From: Garcia nutans
Taxonomy: Eukaryota > Streptophyta > Magnoliopsida > Malpighiales > Euphorbiaceae
Assembly (NCBI GenBank): GCA_947685225.1
Contig: CANTUV010000004.1
Coordinates: 17,515,001-17,579,000 of the forward strand
DNA length: 64,000 nt
Direction: 5' to 3'
Of the stretch, positions 60,691 through 64,000 are shown piece after piece. The notes under the pieces were generated by a model. It did not search any database. It was not told where the DNA came from and saw only the letters and a program-made list of their open reading frames with translations. Each line of letters opens with the position of its first letter. The first letter of the stretch is position 1. Position numbers and translations under genes: made by a program.

Positions 60691-61690
60691 CTAGTCCATT
60701 GTCCGCACGATGTACGATAATAAAACTAATAAAATATAAATAAATATAATTAATAAATAAATATAAAATAATTTATACATAAATTAATAATAAATTTTAT
60801 TATAAAAAATATAAAATAAAATATTTATCTCGATTTTTATGACAGTTTCATTAAAATAATATTAGTGAACAAATACAATTCTTTTATTTCATAGATTGAT
60901 ACTTTTACTAATCAAAAATAAAATCTACACATAGTTTTACTATTAAAAAATAATGAATTTTATAAAAAATGAGAAAAATAAAAAAAAATAAATTTAAGCA
61001 ACTTTAAATAGGGAGAAAATTATGAATAGGAAGATTTATAATTGTAGATTTATATTGAAATTATTAACAATATAAATAGTATTAATATATAAATTATCAT
61101 CATATAATTAATTTACTAGAAAGATTTAAAGTCATATTTTTTATTATTTAAAACTTAAAATTTCTAAATAGATATAAATAAATTATTATTATTATTATAA
61201 ATAATTAATTGTTTAAATTAATTCATTATTTACATTATTATTGATGTATAATTAATTTATTAAAAATATCAAAAGTCATATATTTTATTATTTAATTTTA
61301 AATTTTTTAAAAATACATAAATTAATCATTTTTATAAATAAATTATTTAATTTATAATTAATTTATTATAAAGGTTAAGAGTCATATTTTTAAAAAATTT
61401 TAAATTTCTAAAAAATATAAATTAATTAATATTATTTAATTATATTATTGTATAATTAATGTACAAAATATTAAAAGTCGCAAATATAATTATTTAATTA
61501 ATATTGAGAAATTATATTAATGTGTAATTATATAGTAGAAGATTAAAAGTCATAAATATAATTGATTATTAATTTTATATAAATTATTAAAATTAATTAA
61601 AAAATAAGATAACATATTATTTTAAAAAATTGATAATGTGTTACTTTCAAATCACTTCTTCTATCATTTGTTTTTATATATAAATAAATA
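60691..61690 (-). mobile_element. Helitron-like non-autonomous copy 1
   Basis: The + strand begins CTAGTCCATTGTCCGCACGA; as its reverse complement this is a hairpin followed about 10 bases later by CTAG, as at Helitron 3' ends, with a host A before it. It is similar throughout to the next copy. The other end (about 61690) has lost the TC start. AT-rich and non-coding. Confidence 0.45.
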
Positions 61691-61742
61691 ATAATTTATA
61701 TATAAATTAACTAGTTGCTTATATATAGGTAAATAAATATAA

Positions 61743-62711
61743 CTAGTCAATTATCCTCAGCGATGTGTGGGAATAAAAATAATAAAATATAAATAAATAA
61801 TAATTTATATGTAAATTAACAATAAATTTTATTATAAAAATATAAAAAATATATTTACATCAATTTTTATGATAATTTCATTGAAATAATATAGGTAAAC
61901 AAATATAATTTTTTATTTCATAACTTGATACTTTTATTAATCAAAAAATAATATATATATATATATATATTGCCATAAAAATATTATGAATTTTATAAAA
62001 AAAAAAGAGAAAAAAAATAGAAATTCAAGTTTTTTTTTTCAAATAGAGAGAAAAATATAAGTAAAAGAATTTATACCACAATTAATATTGAAATTATTAT
62101 TATTATCATTAATAATATTATTATTACATAAATTTTCAATGTATAATTAATTTGTTAAAAAAATTAAAGTCATATTTTTTATTGTTTAAATTTTAAAATA
62201 TATAAAAAGATATAAATTAATTATTATTATAAATAAATTATTAATTATATAAATTAAGTATTTAAATTTTTAAATTTTAATTTTTTAAAATTTCTAAAAA
62301 GATATATATTAATCATTATTATAAATAAATAAATTTATAACATTTCTTTAAAAAATTAATTTATTAACTATGTTAAGAGTCATAATTTTTTTTAAACTTT
62401 TAAATTTTTTAAAAAATATATAAATCAATTAATATTGTTGAATTATATTAATGTATAATTAATTTATAGAAAATTAAAAGTCACAAATATAATTTATTTA
62501 ATCAACATTATGAAATTATTTTAATATGTAATTATTTAATAGAATATTAAAAGTCACAAATATAATAATTATTAGATTTTATATTTTATATAAAATCATT
62601 AAAATTAATTAAAAAATGAGATGGCTTTATTTTAAAAAAATGATGATGTGTTATTCTTAGATCACTTCTTCCATTCGGGGGTAGCTTTTATCTGTATAAT
62701 GTAGATATAGA
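61743..62711 (-). mobile_element. Helitron-like non-autonomous copy 2
   Basis: It starts CTAGTCAATTATCCTCAGCG (reverse complement gives hairpin then CTAG, host A at 61742) and ends GTAGATATAGA followed by host T at 62712. Read on the minus strand it begins TCTATATCTAC, a usual Helitron 5' form inserted between A and T. No Rep/helicase is present. Confidence 0.5.
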
Positions 62712-62778
62712 TTAGACATTCAATAATGTGATGCGTGAATGTAATTTGTTCTTTTTATGGTGTTTGTTCATCGTCGAA

Positions 62779-62884
62779 CAATTGGGATGAATTTTTTGTC
62801 AACTTGCTAAAGAACTTTGGCATCCCCAAAGCAATTGTTATGTGAGGATTCTTGGTACTAACAAATTGCTAGAAAAGGTGTTAG
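62779..62884 (+). pseudogene. Short retroelement integrase relic
   Basis: Translated on the + strand, NNWDEFFVNLLKNFGIPKAI resembles the stretch before the second catalytic Asp of gypsy integrases. After GIPKAIV the frame is damaged, with a TGA where the SDRD-type motif should be and residual similarity in a shifted frame. It is only about 100 bp long and has no LTR context. Confidence 0.4.
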
Positions 62885-63803
62885 AATAACGAATTGTTAT
62901 TCTTATTATTATTAACTATTTTGATACTAATCATCATTTTTTCAACCTCCATAATGCAAATCTAAGCATTACTAGACACTGTCACAAATTGATATGTAAA
63001 AATGTTTGATGATATGGAGGAATTCTGTTGTAGCTGCGACCACAGCAAGGAGATAGGCGGCGACGTCTTGGAGATCTTCTACCATAGGGACTATAGCTCA
63101 ATTTGTCACTGATAAGCATCTTTCCTAGCCGGCAATCAACCAAGAATAGAAGAAAAAAAAAAAAAAAGATACTTGGAAACTCAGCAACAAAAAAGCCATA
63201 TTAACTTGAATCGGAAGCAAGAAAAACTGATGTCAAGTAGATAATTTTAATAAATATAAAAATATCATGTTAATAATACCAAAGAATGATATCTGCGAAA
63301 TGATGATTTCATGCAAGCTTCAGATATTTTATTTAGGTGGATTTCATCAACCTCATTGAGGACATAACTCCCTGAATACAAAAGTCTTTGCATCCAGTGC
63401 AATTACAGGGATTGAATAACTTTAAAAGGAATAATAAAACAATAAACTGTTAGGCAACATAATATAGATATATAAACAGATTAATTAAAACAATAAATAA
63501 GAAATAGAATGTAAAAAACTATATTAAAATAAATTAAAGAAATAATTCAAAAGCATATATTAAAAACATATAAAGAATAATTATAATCTCTTTTAAATGG
63601 TACGGCGGCGTTATTTCATACCTGGTGCAAAGGAGGGCTTCAGACAAGTGCAAGTCTGACGTTGCTCCAATTTATATTTAGGTTTCCAGCCTTATATACC
63701 ACTTTAAAGATTACAATTAAATCTTTAATTAAATTTGTATCTTAAGTCTAAAATATTTTAAGTTTATCAAAACACACTCTTATGTCTATATTTTTTAGTA
63801 TAC
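62885..63803. other. Intergenic DNA without a recognised gene
   Basis: Mixed composition with a slightly GC-richer patch at 63030-63120 and an A-run near 63155. No frame with known motifs. Confidence 0.5.
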
Positions 63804-63840
63804 CTAGTATAAATATACGGTCTCTAGTATAAATATACGG
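63804..63840. repeat. Two tandem 20-bp TATA-containing repeats
   Basis: CTAGTATAAATATACGG occurs at 63804-63820 and 63824-63840, followed by a degenerate third unit (CCCGTATAAGTATAC). TATAAATA is included, so it could act as a promoter on either strand. The minus-strand frame over it (63804-63992) begins at TTG and is not recognised. Confidence 0.6.
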
Positions 63841-64000
63841 ATCCCGTATAAGTATACAGCGTAGATTATAGAGAGAAGAAAAACAGAAAAGGATAGAATA
63901 TAGAGGTCATTTTCAGTCTGTAAGTAGTGCATATATAATTTCTGATGCTCTAATTCCAGATCAAGCTCAACTTGCTCGTTTTTTGCTTGCAAGAATCAGA

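Overview
The window looks like nuclear DNA from a flowering plant, most likely a eudicot. It is very AT-rich and packed with nested Ty3/gypsy LTR retrotransposons. One intact-looking host gene is visible: an intronless AP2+B3 (RAV-type) transcription factor at 58794-59852. There are no operons, and I found no tRNA, rRNA or CRISPR features.

Left part (1-36988). The outermost layer is a degraded Athila-like element on the minus strand (E): gag at about 33.1 kb, pol down to 24.5 kb, post-pol region to 22.2 kb, 3' LTR off the left edge. A Tat/Ogre-type element on the minus strand (A, 1446-22205) was inserted into its post-pol region. A is in turn broken by a young 9.7-kb Tekay-like chromovirus (B, 5209-14940, TSD AGGTA), by a solo LTR in its 5' LTR (C, 18106-20468, TSD TTCTA), and by an oppositely oriented LTR of A's own family that cuts its integrase at 1445. 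Two further solo LTRs sit in E: D (25228-28391, TSD GGTTG) in the integrase and F (33537-36653, TSD AACCA) in the 5' LTR.

Middle part (36989-56108). After a poorly bounded LTR-like remnant comes a large foldback structure with about 0.6-kb AT-rich arms. The left arm is 40069-40289 plus 51789-52178, and the right arm is 55505-56108. The left arm is split by an 11.5-kb LTR element with no coding capacity (H, 40290-51783, TSD ATTTA) that fits the LARD description. H carries a MITE and a poly-A retroposon. The foldback centre holds a solo LTR (G, 52255-55408, TSD CATGG) whose 5' end is made of tRNA-derived SINE-like copies.

Right part (56109-64000). A non-autonomous Mutator-like element (56420-58075) lies upstream of the RAV-like gene. 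Downstream are two tandem Helitron-like copies, an integrase relic and AT-rich DNA with no recognised gene.

The retroelement genes are all broken by stops, frameshifts or insertions, so nothing but the RAV-like gene is expected to make a functional protein. A recurrent oddity is a class of short GC-rich palindromes (GACACGGCC...GGCCGTGTC or CCACGGCCGTGG) forming arrays in several otherwise AT-rich LTRs.
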